Below are positions 33,841 to 45,689 of a DNA stretch of 64,000 nt, piece by piece. The notes below the pieces were generated by a model. That model had not been told where the DNA came from. It searched no databases and saw only the letters and a list, made by a program, of their open reading frames with translations. Source of the stretch: Gentiana macrophylla (lineage: Eukaryota > Streptophyta > Magnoliopsida > Gentianales > Gentianaceae); NCBI GenBank assembly GCA_026214975.1, contig CM047810.1:40496806-40560805 (forward strand), written 5' to 3'. Both the position numbers and the translations under genes were made by a program. Positions within the stretch are counted from its first letter, which is position 1; every line of letters begins with the position of its first letter.

Positions 33841-36628
33841 TGGACTCAAATAGCACTATTTTTAGAGTACCTACCTTTTCTATTTCAAATTTTGATGAAT
33901 GGAAAATGCGTATGCTGAGGCACTTATTTGCAACTCATGAAGACATGGTCACTTGTGATAGAGGATGGCCCAATCACCATCATGAAAGCAAATACGGATG
34001 AAGCCACTCAAAGAGATCAACCATACGTAAGAAAATTTGAAGCATGAGTGGAGTCCAAAGATAAGAAGATCAACAATCACGGATAATGTTGCTAAAGACA
34101 CTATAATGAAGACCTTGGATGGTAACATGTTCTTAAAAATCAAAGGATGTAAAGCGTAAAAGAAATCTAGAAAACTCTAATCAACTACCGTGAAGCCTTT
34201 GAAAATTTGTCAAAGGCAACAAGCTCGTAGTTGTTGTTCATAAATTTGAAACCTTCCGGATGAAATGAGAAAGCTATTGAAAAGATAGAAGCTCATTTTC
34301 ATGAGATCTTAAATGAGCTACAAATGCTAAATCGAAAATTACACTCAAAAGGATATATGCATGAAGATTAAAGCTTTTATAGAATCTTGGGATATCATAA
34401 TCAATGTTCTAGAATCAACAAAAGATCTAACAAAACTAGACACAATGGAGCTTTTACGATATGAAGGAATATGAATTGAGCTGTACAACAAATCTAAGAA
34501 GAATATTCAAGAGATACCAGCTCTTATTGCTCCCACTGGAGAGGCATCAAAACCCATGGTTGAAATGGTCAAGCAAAGCCAAATGACCAATTGAAAGATC
34601 AAATGGCACTAATAATGAGACATGTCAAAGGTTTGTCTTATTCAAACATAAAGTTTCAACAACAAAATCACAATGAAGAGATGATAGGCGAGACACTCGG
34701 AGAGAAGATCGGTGAGATGATCGTAGAGATGATAGAAGGGATAACATGGATGATCAAAATAAAGATGATCAGGCAATAAAGAAACATGATGAAATGTTAT
34801 GCTACAACTACAACAAATCAGGGCATCTCAAATCAGATTGTTCAGAACCAATCAAGAGAACTAGAGATGAGGATAGATGCGAAAGAGCATACGACATGGG
34901 CGAAGCAGGCGAGCTTACAAAGCCAGGCGGTGACTCATCTCATGAGAGTCAAGCGAGCCCTTATCGACTTAGATGACAAAACACATTCATGGCTCTGAGA
35001 ACAATGATAAGGTAGTATCCCTATTTTCAAACTCAACATCCTCATCCGGTTCATGTTCCAAAGCTGCAATTCCAAATCTTGAGAATACAGATATTCAAGG
35101 ATTTCTTAAAGATATTAACAGTGAGTTTGAAGAAATTCAAACAAACTGTGATCTAATAAAGAAAGAAAATCAATATCTCAAGGTGAGAATCTGGCGAAAA
35201 TTTGAATTGTTCAATCTAATGAATAACAAACCTTCAATGATAGATGAAAATAGACCTGATCTGAACAAGGTAATCCAAATTCAGATGAAGCATGTCACAT
35301 CAATCATTCCACGAGTATAAACCGACCAAAGACCTAGAGACAAGTGCAGTGCGGGATACTCGAGCAGGCAACACTTGACAAGTCTAACTTGAAGTACAAA
35401 TCGAAAGCGATGTCGTTATGAGCCAACTTTCGAATCGAAAAAAGTCAAGCAGTCAATCAAGTCAAATTTGTTAAATCTGTGATTGAATGTCAAAAACATG
35501 AAACGTCTGATTACTTATGAATTCAAAATAATTAACAAATCAATGGATCATAATTTCAGGAGGAATAAGATATTATACCCTTCTGATAATGACGGGAACC
35601 TTGGCTTTCCATCTCATAACAGGAAACCCAATGTCAGAATGATAATCCTAAAAGTAGAAATGTGGAACATCCCAGATTTCCTTCTACACACAAAAAGGTT
35701 CCTAACAGGACCAAACAAGTGTATAAAAAGAAATCTGAGATAATTTCCAAGCCTACAATTAGGTCCAACCTTACTCAAGCATACAAAGGTAAAGAAAGGA
35801 TTTCGGATGGGAAAAAGAAGTTTTATGAAATTCCATTTGATTATCCTCAACAGTGGTGTAAACTCCTGAGAGTCCCCTCATTCAAATACAGACTAGGCCT
35901 CACATCATTTGACATTAACACTGTTGGACCCAAACATATTTGGGTACCTAAATCGCATTAATCTGTTTTGCATGAGGTCTAGTACATAGACAATGGATGT
36001 TCCAGACACATGACAGGCTATAAACACTGCTTGAAGAACTATCAAGATAAAGATGGACCCAAAGTCACCTTTAGAGGAAATGAGAAGCCTAGAATCACAA
36101 AAGGAATTGGAAGTCTTATCAAGAACGATCTAGAGATTTGTGATGTCACTTTTGTTGAAGGATTGAAGCACAATCTTCTAAGTGCAAGTCAGTTATGTGA
36201 CAAAGGATATGAAGTCATATTCAGCAATAAGAAGTGCAAAGTTATCAATGAAGAAACATGACAGACAATATTAACAAAAAAAGAAAGAATAACATGTATG
36301 TAGTAGGTGGTCAACAACAACTTCATAAGTATGTCTACTAGTACAATCAAGACTTGAGATAAGTAAATCGGTGGCACAAGAGATTAAGCCATCTCAATTT
36401 CAAAACAATCAATCAGTTGGCAAGAAATGTTCTAGTGAGAGGATTACTAGACATGGTCTACAAAAAAGATAGCATTTGTGACTCCTTTCAAATGGGAAAA
36501 CAAATCAAAGCATCGTTCAAATAAAAGACAACACCGTCAACAAATAGAATTTTGCAACTTTTACACATGGATTTGTTTGGACCAGTGACCCAATAAGTAT
36601 GAAAGTCTTTGTGTCGCATTCAACACAC
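33841..36628 (+). pseudogene. decayed Copia gag-pol (gag, protease, integrase N terminus)
   Basis: From the ATG at 33841 the text reads NFDEWKMRMLRHLFATHEDM and later, in other frames, EDGPITIMKANTDEAT and NVAKDTIMKTLDGNMF, a Copia gag. The zinc knuckle is CYNYNKSGHLKSDC near 34800, with Tyr for the second Cys. Protease follows as YIDNGCSRHMTG (about 35985-36020; Asn replaces the usual Ser/Thr after Asp), then GLKHNLLSASQLCDKGYEV. The pre-integrase zinc finger WHKRLSHLNFKTINQLA (about 36372) and the first integrase Asp in LLHMDLFGPV (about 36558) close the readable part. Many stops and frameshifts. RT and RNase H are missing because the copy is cut at about 36628, where LINE sequence starts. 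Confidence 0.88.
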
Positions 36629-37043
36629 TTAAAATCGAAAAGGCCTATTAGTCTTGGGAAGTAAATGTACATTATCCAATGAAAGAAGGATCGATGATGA
36701 TGCGAGTGGACACGGGGAGATGATAGGCCAATGACGATGAAAAACAATTCCACCATTTTTATTGAACAAGGCCTGATCCAACCTTTGTTCGATAGCGCGA
36801 ACTATTATGAATAGAGCTAGACCAAATGAATCTTGATCCTTGAAACGACACTTCGAAACGTTTGTAGTTATCAATAAAACTTCTCGTATGATCAACCGCA
36901 TTACCACTCACCGGACGGCCTCCTCTTTTGTCAATATCTTTAGCTACTTGATTGAGATCACTAATAATACACCAAAGGGTTGTAATAAAAGTGGAAACTT
37001 TTTCAAAGAGCTCTCAAAGTTCCTCCTTGGTTGAGGGGGTTGG

Positions 37044-40000
37044 TGTTGGTCCCTTGTAAAGGCTTTGGACAAGTTTAGAGAGGGGGGTGAATAAACTTGT
37101 CACTTAAAATTTTTTCTCTTTCATGTTGTTCTTGTTGAAATATGCTAAACTGAGTTTTGGTGAAACTTAGTTTTGTTCTTAAGTGTGAGTTCAATCGGTT
37201 TTGCATGCAAGAGATAGATTGCTTGATAAAAATTATAATGTAAACAAAGCTGAATAAAGTAAGTAAATGCGTAAAGTAAATGTAGAAATAAAGCATGCAA
37301 GTTCTTATAGTGGTTCTAGGTGGTGTAATCACTGTCGAGTCCACTCTTCCTGTGACGTAGAAGGAAAAATTCCACTAGTCTTCTTGAGGTTACAATGGTT
37401 TCAAAAAGCCTAGTTTATTGTCTTGACTAATCCCTAGCTTCACAATCTAAACACCTAGAAAGCAGGTTGAATTGTTGCTCCTCAAATGCTTCCACGAGGT
37501 CCTTAAAGGGTTGAATTGCCTCTTCACGGCTCTACCACGAACATAGTATTTCTTCTTTGCAAACAACTATCCTTGACACCCTAGTGTTGGAAGTAGCACC
37601 GAAATACAATTTATGTAATTGTTTTTAGAATTAATAAATGACTGATTTATTCTCATCTTATTACTTGCTTCGTGCTTATAAGTAATACACTACTGAAAAC
37701 CCTAAGTCGTATCATATGTAGCCATAAAACTTAGTGTGTGGCCTTACGCGAGGATTAAGTTTTGGTGATACACTTGAAATGTTAGTCCGTGGTGAACTTA
37801 ATCAAAGTATGGGGTCTATTGATTAAACAACCATTAATGCGCCCAGAACACTTTATGGTGTGACCGTCTTATCCGGGCCGTCGACATTGGTTGTCTAATC
37901 GGGGCATTTATATATGATGAGAGTCATATAGGACTGGACCGATTTAATCTGAGTTTCTCATATAATTCCGTGATTGAGAAATCTTATTAAGTCATAAGAT
38001 GATCATATATGGATTAACCTTAGTCCTGAAGTGATTACAAACTTCTACTGATTTCAGGAAATGGTTTGATGTGTTCATTAAGGATTGCTAAGAGGCGCGG
38101 TCCAAATCACTTTCACGTTGGCACTATTCTGGGATGAGTGAGAAGTGTGTGTCTCACAGATATGGATTCCATTCCTTCCTGCGGGAAGTAGAAAGACGAT
38201 CCGCTTATTTGCTGATCCTAGAAACTGATCGATCTGCGGAGTTCGTATTGGTTATGAACTAATTGATCACTAGTGGGTTAATGGTAAATAAGGATGAGAT
38301 GTATTGAAGAAGGTTTACGGAAATATTCCTGCTTCATTACGGATAGTCTATGGAGGGTTAGATTATATGTAATGATTATATCAATGGACACTTATCGACT
38401 CATTTCGGCGTTTTGAGAATAAGTTATATATATAATCGATAGAGTTCGATTTGGATTTATGGTAGCGTAATTCGGAATTAATGAGTTGAGTAGAAATATT
38501 ATGTTCGATGAATATTTTATTCAATTTATTGTAGCTCACTGGTTATAGGTCCATGGTCCCGGGTTGGCTCTAATCGTGAGTGTTTTTCGTTTTATTGAAC
38601 CTCGAAAATAAATTAAATGGTCTATTTAATGAATATGCAATATTATTTATTTGGTAAATAATATGTAAAATAGAAAAGACATTTTCTATTAAAAAATTGA
38701 CAAAAGTGGCGCCTCACATTATGGATAAGTTAGGAGAAGAAATTTTCCTAGATTATGTCACATGTGTAATTAATTAATTATCTATTTGTTGGATAATTAA
38801 TGGAAAAATAAGAGATTGATTTTTTGGGAATTATCTCTTATCTTTTGGCAAATTTCTTTTTCTTATGAGAATATGTAATTGTGGTGTGAAAATGATAATT
38901 CTCTTGACTAGTTATTTTCCTATATAAAGAGAGTTCCTCCTAACACAATTACAACATGCAAATTGGCACCACTTATTAAATAAAAGGAAGAAAAATTAGT
39001 TTCTTGCCTTAGTCATTAAGAGAAGAAAAACCTAGGGTTTTTCTTGTGCATATTCGAGAAGGTTCTACGGCAAGGATGGACGTCCACCAGTCGTTGCTTG
39101 GAGATACAATCCGGAAGATCACGGCTTCTCCTTGAGTCGATTTCTATTTCTCTCCGGTTGGGGTAAATCTACTAACCTTCTTGTAGATTAATTTATTATC
39201 GCGAATCATATCATGGTAAAATCGTAAACAAATTTAATTAAGCTTAGCTTCATTGTGCATGATCGGCGTCTCGATCGGTCTTGAAATCAGATTTGTTGTG
39301 ATCAATTATGGATCGGATCGGATTGAGTTTCTCGTATATCCGGCACCTAGACCGGATGCTTCACGGTCCAAACCTTTGATAAATCAAAGTTGGGTTTGAA
39401 TCAAGAAAGTGGTTCAAACTTTAAATCTTCAAGTGCTGGTTCTTGATTGATCTTTGAATGCTTGAACACTTAGAAGATTTTCTTGATATAACTTGTAAGC
39501 TCAAATTGATAGCAATTACTTAGGTGCGGGACTTAGGCTCAAAGCGTATGCAAAGTTGTAGCAATGTGTCTTTGATCCTTGATGCTAAGTCCTCTATTTA
39601 TAGGGTGAAATCCAGCGTTCAAATTTTGAATTCTTCAGCGTCCATCTTGGATTTCATGGAATATGCTATCAGATTGCCAGACTTGTCGGTGACCGTTACG
39701 ACTTGTCAGGCCATCAACCAATCACGTAACTTGATTTTCAGCGTTACGATTTTCTTGTAAAACTAATTGGTTGACTTGCTATAGTTAAAGCGAGTATTCG
39801 AGTTTTCACTTTACAACTATTAAGGAGCATTAACTTCAGTTTTTACCCTTCTTCATAAAGCGAGTACTCTAGTTCTTCATCGATCATTATTTGTGAGATC
39901 AAAGTACACCATTAAAATCTCATTAACTAAGTTATATTGTCCTTATGTAACTCGGATCTTATTCAAGATCTATAAGGTCGATTCGAGTCACCTGAGACTT

Positions 40001-40401
40001 ACGAATTCTAACCTTATAGTCTCGGCGTTTAGTCTTCATAAAGCGAGTTTGAACCCTCGATTCTTGATCCTTCAAAAGCGAGTGCAGTCCTCGGCCTTCA
40101 TAGTGAGTTTGTTCCTCGGCCTTGGTCTTGATTCTAAGATAAGCCAACTCAGTCCGATCCTTGGTGAAATTACCTCCTTGATTTTGGATGTCTTTTAGTT
40201 TGATTTAAAATCCTATCTATTACAATGCTTGTACGATTTAACATATACAATAATCGGACTACTAGTAAATCTATACATTCCATTATAGACATCTTTTAGC
40301 TTTCACTATAACAACTAGTTCGACCACTTCATCAATGGGTATAACAGATAATCAAACAATAATAGATGAATCATCATCAAAACTTCACTTTTATTTAACG
40401 A
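37044..40401 (-). mobile_element. SIRE-like solo LTR, itself interrupted
   Basis: Starts TGTTGGTCCC and ends near TTATTTAACGA; homologous in minus orientation to 7-1409 (the block near 37310-37360 matches 225-290). Flanks GTTGG (37039-37043) and TTTGG (40402-40406) agree at four of five bases, and the LINE frame rejoins across them. No primer site or purine tract lies next to it. It is therefore a solo LTR left by recombination. Without the inner insertion it is about 1.6 kb. Confidence 0.8.
37586..39345 (+). mobile_element. solo LTR, family C copy 1, 1760 bp
   Basis: Begins TGTTGGAAGTAG and ends TATCCGGCA, with a perfect CCTAG duplication at 37581-37585 and 39346-39350. A TATA-like CTATATAAAGAG near 38921 gives plus orientation. 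Related partial copies lie at 41713-42707 and 61992-62823. Superfamily is not clear from the LTR alone. Confidence 0.88.
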
Positions 40402-40740
40402 TTTGGAGTTGCATATGTTAATGAGATAATCCAGCTAACTTTGTCATTCATAATGGCGGCAAGAAAAATAGTGCGATTTGTAGCATATAAAAGGCGAAGA
40501 TTATCAATCATCTTATCTAAATGAACCAAAATCCTCCAATAAATCCGGTGGCTTCAACGACAATGAGATTAGTAAAATTGCAGCGAAGAAGGATGCGTAT
40601 GATTTTACACTAGAAATCAGAGTCTCCATAGTAAAAGAATGTCAGACGATAAGTCATCATTGTATCTTTCATATGCCTAAAAAATTAAGAGACGACTCTG
40701 CAATTCTATGAAAGGACCTTCATTGATTATCGGAGGTAGG

Positions 40741-41712
40741 GTCGGATGAGAGTCAACTTTGTTTGCATTTCTTATATGATTTCACCATGTTAATGACTCA
40801 TTTGAAGCACTTTTGGGGTAGTTTCATTGATTTATAATGCATTTTCACCATTACATTCACTATGATGTCAATGACAATTAGTCCGGAAACCTCGTCATTT
40901 TTGGTGAATTATTACATATTTCATGGCATATTTTATCTTGTAGGAGTTATATGCGGTATTATCGATGATATTTGCAGGATATATATATTGATTGTGATCT
41001 TGTAATGAGAGGCATGGTTGATGGAAAATCAATTTTCAGAGGTAGAAGCATGTGCCCGAAGCTAAAGAGTTGAAACAGATCAAGAATCTTCGATGTTTTC
41101 ACCTAACATCACGTAATATACATTTTGGTCTACATTGGAAGCACTTTATGGACTTCTTGTCCTCATCAAAGTTGTAGGTGATTGAATGTGCTTTCTAGTG
41201 CAGCTTGAATCACTCAAATCCGAGGTCCACATGCAAAGATATCACGAATTCTTAAAGGCGTGCGGTGATGTTGAATTCGAGAAAATTCAAGCATGCGCCC
41301 CAATGAGTATAGGTGCACGCCGGCCGGGAAAAACAAGCAAAATCCAGATTTTAATCGTTTTTACGATTGAGGGCCCTATTTCTTATAACCTTAAAACATA
41401 TTCCAACACTCCTTAGTCAACTTTTAGTCCTTAAAACCCTAGGATGGCTATTTTATTGTTTTCTTTTCAATTTCTCTTAGATAAGTTGAAAGATTATTGT
41501 TCTTGGATCAATTCTCCAATGATTTCTTGACAAGTTATCAACAGGGATCATCAAACGGTTCAACTTTTCTTCAATTTTTGCAATTGGTAATCTTTTCTTT
41601 TCTATTACAACCATGATGATTTTGATTTGTGTTTAATTTTTGGTTGTTGCTTCAATCATGAGTAGCTAATTTTCGATAGTTGAATATGTGATGTTTATTA
41701 AATTGATGCCTT
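40741..41712 (+). other. unassigned, possibly Gypsy LTR sequence
   Basis: No gene. From about 41215 a GC-rich spot (GCACGCCGGCCGGG near 41312), a TATA-poor leader and a CATGAGTAGCTAATTTTCG word near 41657 resemble the R/U5 part of Athila/Tat LTRs. The family-C LTR starts at 41713. Confidence 0.3.
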
Positions 41713-42707
41713 TGTTAGGTGTGATGCCCGAAAGACAATTTTGTAATTGTTTTATTTAATAAATGAATTGACATTATTATTCATATTTATTATTCTCATA
41801 TTCACCGATGTGACAATAGTATTTACACTTCTGAGAAAACCACTAAAGTATATCGTTTATGTAATCACTTAACTCGAGTGTATGGTATATACACGGGAGG
41901 ATTGAAGTTAGTGAAGATGTACTTAAAATACAATTAGCCCGTCTTTGAAGTTAATCGAGAGTATCGGTCTCTCCTTTAACGTGCTATTAATGCGCCCGAG
42001 AACACAATAGGTGTGATTGTCTTATCCGGACTTTCGGTTAAGAGAACCTAATGGGGCATTTATTTTGATAGATATATCATATAAATTTGGACCGATTTGA
42101 TTAGAGTTCACGATATAATTCGAAATCGATGAATTCTTATCGAATCAATGGATGATCATATTTATGGATATATCTTAATCTGAGGTGATCACGATCAAGC
42201 GCTTGAATCGGTATGAAGTTTGACTTGACGGTTAAGGATTACACCGAGTGCTGTGATGCGAATTACTCCCATCTTGGCATTGTCTTGGATTGAGTGAGTA
42301 GTACGTGTTATCACGAATCGGAATCCATTCCTTCCATTTATGGAAGTAGATGAAACGATTCCTTTATTTGTTAATCACTAGAAAGCGATCGATCCATGGA
42401 GTTCATATTACAGCGATTAGCTACGGTTGAGTTGTATGAATTAATTGATCACTAGGGGTTAATGGTAAATAAGGATAAGAGGTTCTAAAAGGGTTAACGG
42501 TAACTTCCCGATTTAGAATGAACGATCCATGGAGGATTAATCCATATGTAATGATTATATCAATGGGCGCTTATTATTATTCTCGTGAGGAGATAAATAT
42601 AATCTCATAATCGAGGAGTGATCGCGGGATTATGGTGGCGCATATTCCTGTGATTGATTTATCGAATATAATTATTACGTTAGTAAGATAATTATTTATT
42701 TGATTTA
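41713..42707 (+). mobile_element. family C LTR, copy 2, cut by the assembly gap
   Basis: Opens TGTTAGGTGTGATGCCCG and follows family-C copy 1 through the CAATTTTGTAATTG, CTTATCCGGAC and TTAATGGTAAATAAGGATAA blocks, with more divergence than copy 3. It runs into the N block. Confidence 0.72.
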
Positions 42708-42807
42708 NNNNNNNNNNNNNNNNNNNNNNNNNNNNNNNNNNNNNNNNNNNNNNNNNNNNNNNNNNNNNNNNNNNNNNNNNNNNNNNNNNNNNNNNNNNNN
42801 NNNNNNN
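42708..42807. other. assembly gap (100 N)
   Basis: Exactly 100 unknown bases. They separate a family-C LTR from the 3' side of the Athila element, so the 3' LTR of that element may be in the gap or the two sides may not be truly adjacent. Confidence 1.
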
Positions 42808-43169
42808 GAAATGATGTCTCGATCCTCATTGGCCGACATAAAACCGATCCTGAAGACCAAATGAACCAAATCCTGCTTGTCACATCACTTTCACAGAAGT
42901 CACTCCTCCCATGCCCAAGGATGTCCCTGGTGTACTGTAAACATACCACACCGCCCTATGGATGACGGCGTATAGTCTGATAAATAACGGGTGGCGGAAT
43001 CGGCGGAATCAATCTGGCATAGTATACTGGTCGGCCGACTATAGAGTGTCTAGCGAGATATCTCAAGCAAATCTAGATCAAACTCACACCATAGCATCCC
43101 GAAATCCTCTCCGACCAACTCTAATGTCCTCATGCCCAATATCTATTCTTCTCACAAATTTAAAGTTAT

Positions 43170-44203
43170 ATTAGCATCAGCTTCTAGCTCGAGCTTGAAC
43201 TAAATCTTTGAAACATAGCCTCAACTTGGCTCTTTGTCATTGACAGATTTGTCAGGTGGTCTCAGGTACTTGAGTGTGAATAGGAGGTGGAGGTTGTTGT
43301 TTGTACGATTAGGATTATTGTAATTTATTACTCAGGTAGAGTAAGGCTCTCGGTTTAAGACCAATGGGAGGAATGTAGGAGACATGATTCTATCCGAGGG
43401 TAAGATAGGAACTTCTGCAAGCTCACACAAGGCAGAAATGAGACTAGGAACGGAGACGTCCCCTCGATAACGAGTCCTTGCAAACTCACAAGCCTTAGAA
43501 AAGATCAATTTCCCAGATTTATAGGAATATCATTAACCATGGCCCAAGCAATAACCACTTCCTCTCGACCAAATGCACAAACATGTGTGGAAGGACATAC
43601 ATTATGGCCTAAGAAGCTTTTTTATTGCCCGTATGTCCGTAATACAATTCCCATAAGCAAACCTATTTTCTATCCATTCAGAAGTAGAGGTCAAAAGGCT
43701 TGGCTGGGCTTCATAAGCTTTGGTTTGTAGAGCCATAGGATGTTCTAAACCCCATACATTGTGATAATCCTCCTTCCGGTATATCGGTTAAGCCATAGAA
43801 TACATTAATCATAGCGGGTAAAAGTAACATTAACACTTTTAGAGGGATATAGGTCATCTCTCAACCGTGACAAGATCGCCAAGTAGATAATCTTTGAATA
43901 AAACTCGATACCATAGAAACGTTAATCTTATCTTTCCTATCCATAGCTACATCCAACCATCCTCTATCTTTGAAAATTTCTTTCACTTCTTTACCAATCT
44001 TTGAAAAATCAATCCTCGTTCTAACCAAACCTTACTTTTACTAAAGTACTCATCATATGCCCGCAAAGCTTCTCTTGACTAGCGGTTTTTCTCAAAAGTT
44101 AAAGCTTTCTCCTTTTTGGTTAAAGGTCTAGTTTGAACTACCGGTACTACGATTGGTACTTCAGTCTTTTCCTCTTAGGATTACTTCTAGATGATGAGGC
44201 CAT
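43170..44203 (-). pseudogene. Athila extra ORF, plant transposon-protein domain
   Basis: The ATG at 44203 starts MASSSRSNPKRKRLKYQS. Further frames on the same strand contain RMVGCSYG, EHPMALQTKAYEAQPSLL, a NDIPIN-like and GKLIFSKACEFARTRYRGD stretch, then VSVPSLISALCELAEVPILP. This layout resembles the 'putative plant transposon protein' domain (PF20167) found in plant Gypsy elements. Lying 3' of integrase in element orientation, it occupies the position of the env-like ORF of Athila. Immediately before the ATG is CTATCGTAG, a possible splice acceptor, and a CTTAAG|GTAATA donor lies about 145 bp upstream (44347). Several stops and shifts make it non-functional. The domain name is from memory. 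Confidence 0.6.
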
Positions 44204-45689
44204 CTACGATAGTGGTATGACAAAACAACAACACAAACAAACAACACCAACAACAAGAACAAACAATTACTTAGGCTATAAAATCAAAATAAATTCAAAA
44301 TAATTTGTAAATTTAACTAAAATTTGAAATATATATATATTATTACCTTAAGAAGCTAGAATGAAAAGCTAGGTCGCCGGAATTAATGGGGGTCACCGGA
44401 ATGAGAGAAAGAGGGCCTTGAGCTTGCCAAGCTTCAACTTTTCCAATGGGTATCTTCTTTTATGATTAAGTTGAAGAGAGGAAGAGAGATTAACACTTAT
44501 GTGATGTTTGAGTGAAGAAAATTGATGGAAAATTGTTGATTTTGAGGAGAAGAGAGGAGAATTCGGGCTGTTCTTTAATTGAAATGAGGTGTGAGAAATG
44601 AGGAAAGGGGCATTTTTAGGAGTTAAGTGTGTACACACCGGCGCGTGCCGAGTAGTGTACGCGTGCGTGCGGTCACATAGTCCCAAAAACGGAATTTTGT
44701 CATTTTTGTGTAATAAGCTCTAATTATATCACATAAAAATCATTTGATGTTAATCCTATGATTTATGTTATATAATCTAAGTTTAATACGATTTTTCTAT
44801 ATAAAACTTGATAAAATATAAAAACTAATATAATATTGAAATCACATATTTTTGATATAATATACCTACTTTACATGATAAAATAGGTTTATTATAAATT
44901 TTTCATAAAATATTTTCTTTTTAAGTTTAGAAAAATAACTTTAAAAATAATAAATTTAATTAAAATTTGAAAATTAAAACACACACTTTGAAATTCTTAG
45001 GATTTTTGCTAACTCCTTAATCTCGGATCCTCAAGATTGTTATCATAACGGTCCCTTAACCTTTCTCCTAGAGTGATGCGTTTGAATTATCTCTTTGTAT
45101 TCCCTCGGGATTTCCGGATAACCACCTAATCGTCCTCTTCTTAATAACATTCAAACACTCATCCCGGGATATGGTTGTATTTCTTCCACAATTATCCGCC
45201 ATGTTCCATTTTTCCACAGATTCTACACTTCATTAAAAACCTTGCTCTTCTTTTTATTGCACTCCTTGAATTTCCATTACAAAGTTCTCTTTCTCTGACT
45301 TCGATTAATAATTCCTTATTTAATTTAGAAACTAAGGCTTCTATCTTAAAGCGACATCCTTATTTAGACTAATCTTAAAAGTAAAATAAAACTTTTATTC
45401 TATCTATGAAAGGCATCCAGTTCTTTTACGTCTATACGGTAAAAGACGAAACTACTTTAAAATGCATATTAAAAGGTGAATTAGAAAGATAGTACACGTA
45501 ATCGGTGAGTTTAAAATTCTCGCTTCTCAATTCGTTGGAGGGTCGATAAGTAATAATACTTCTTCTCGTTTGAGGTATCCTTCGACTTCCACGAACAATT
45601 TCACCCCTGTGTCCATTGGCTATAAAAGTTGTTTTTCCATCGAGTTAGTTCAATGACTCAGGACTTATAGATTTTTGTTATGTCATATA
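44204..45689 (-). other. Athila spacer between integrase and extra ORF
   Basis: A purine/pyrimidine-biased leader-like stretch (44350-44690 read on minus) stays open for 97 codons but has no known motif. A GC-rich CGGCGCGTGCC spot lies near 44640. The segment 45090-45180 closely resembles 52000-52085 inside the other Gypsy element, so the two elements share 3' sequence. Confidence 0.5.

Larger units (their letters stand above)
36628..40740 (-). pseudogene. LINE endonuclease fragment, split by an LTR
   Basis: On the minus strand, 40740-40402 reads RHMKDTMMTY, then ME(T)LISSVKSYASF, TNLIVVEATGF and NDKVSWIISLTYATPN. After the LTR insertion, 37043-36628 continues with ELFEKVSTFITTLWCI, SDLNQVAKDIDKRGGRPVSG, HTRSFIDNY and later LLSLDNVHLLPKTNRPFRF. 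This is an apurinic-type endonuclease domain (ETxxS, GDxN with Ser for Gly here, and late KxxxPFRF) of an L1-like ORF2. Removing 37044-40401 joins YATPN to the next codons. RT is absent: the fragment stops at 36628 against the Copia integrase, so the 3' part is lost, unlike ordinary 5'-truncated LINE copies. Confidence 0.82.

Noticed and set aside
42692..42949. 85-codon minus frame crossing the gap
   Set aside because: It reads through 100 N and is meaningless.
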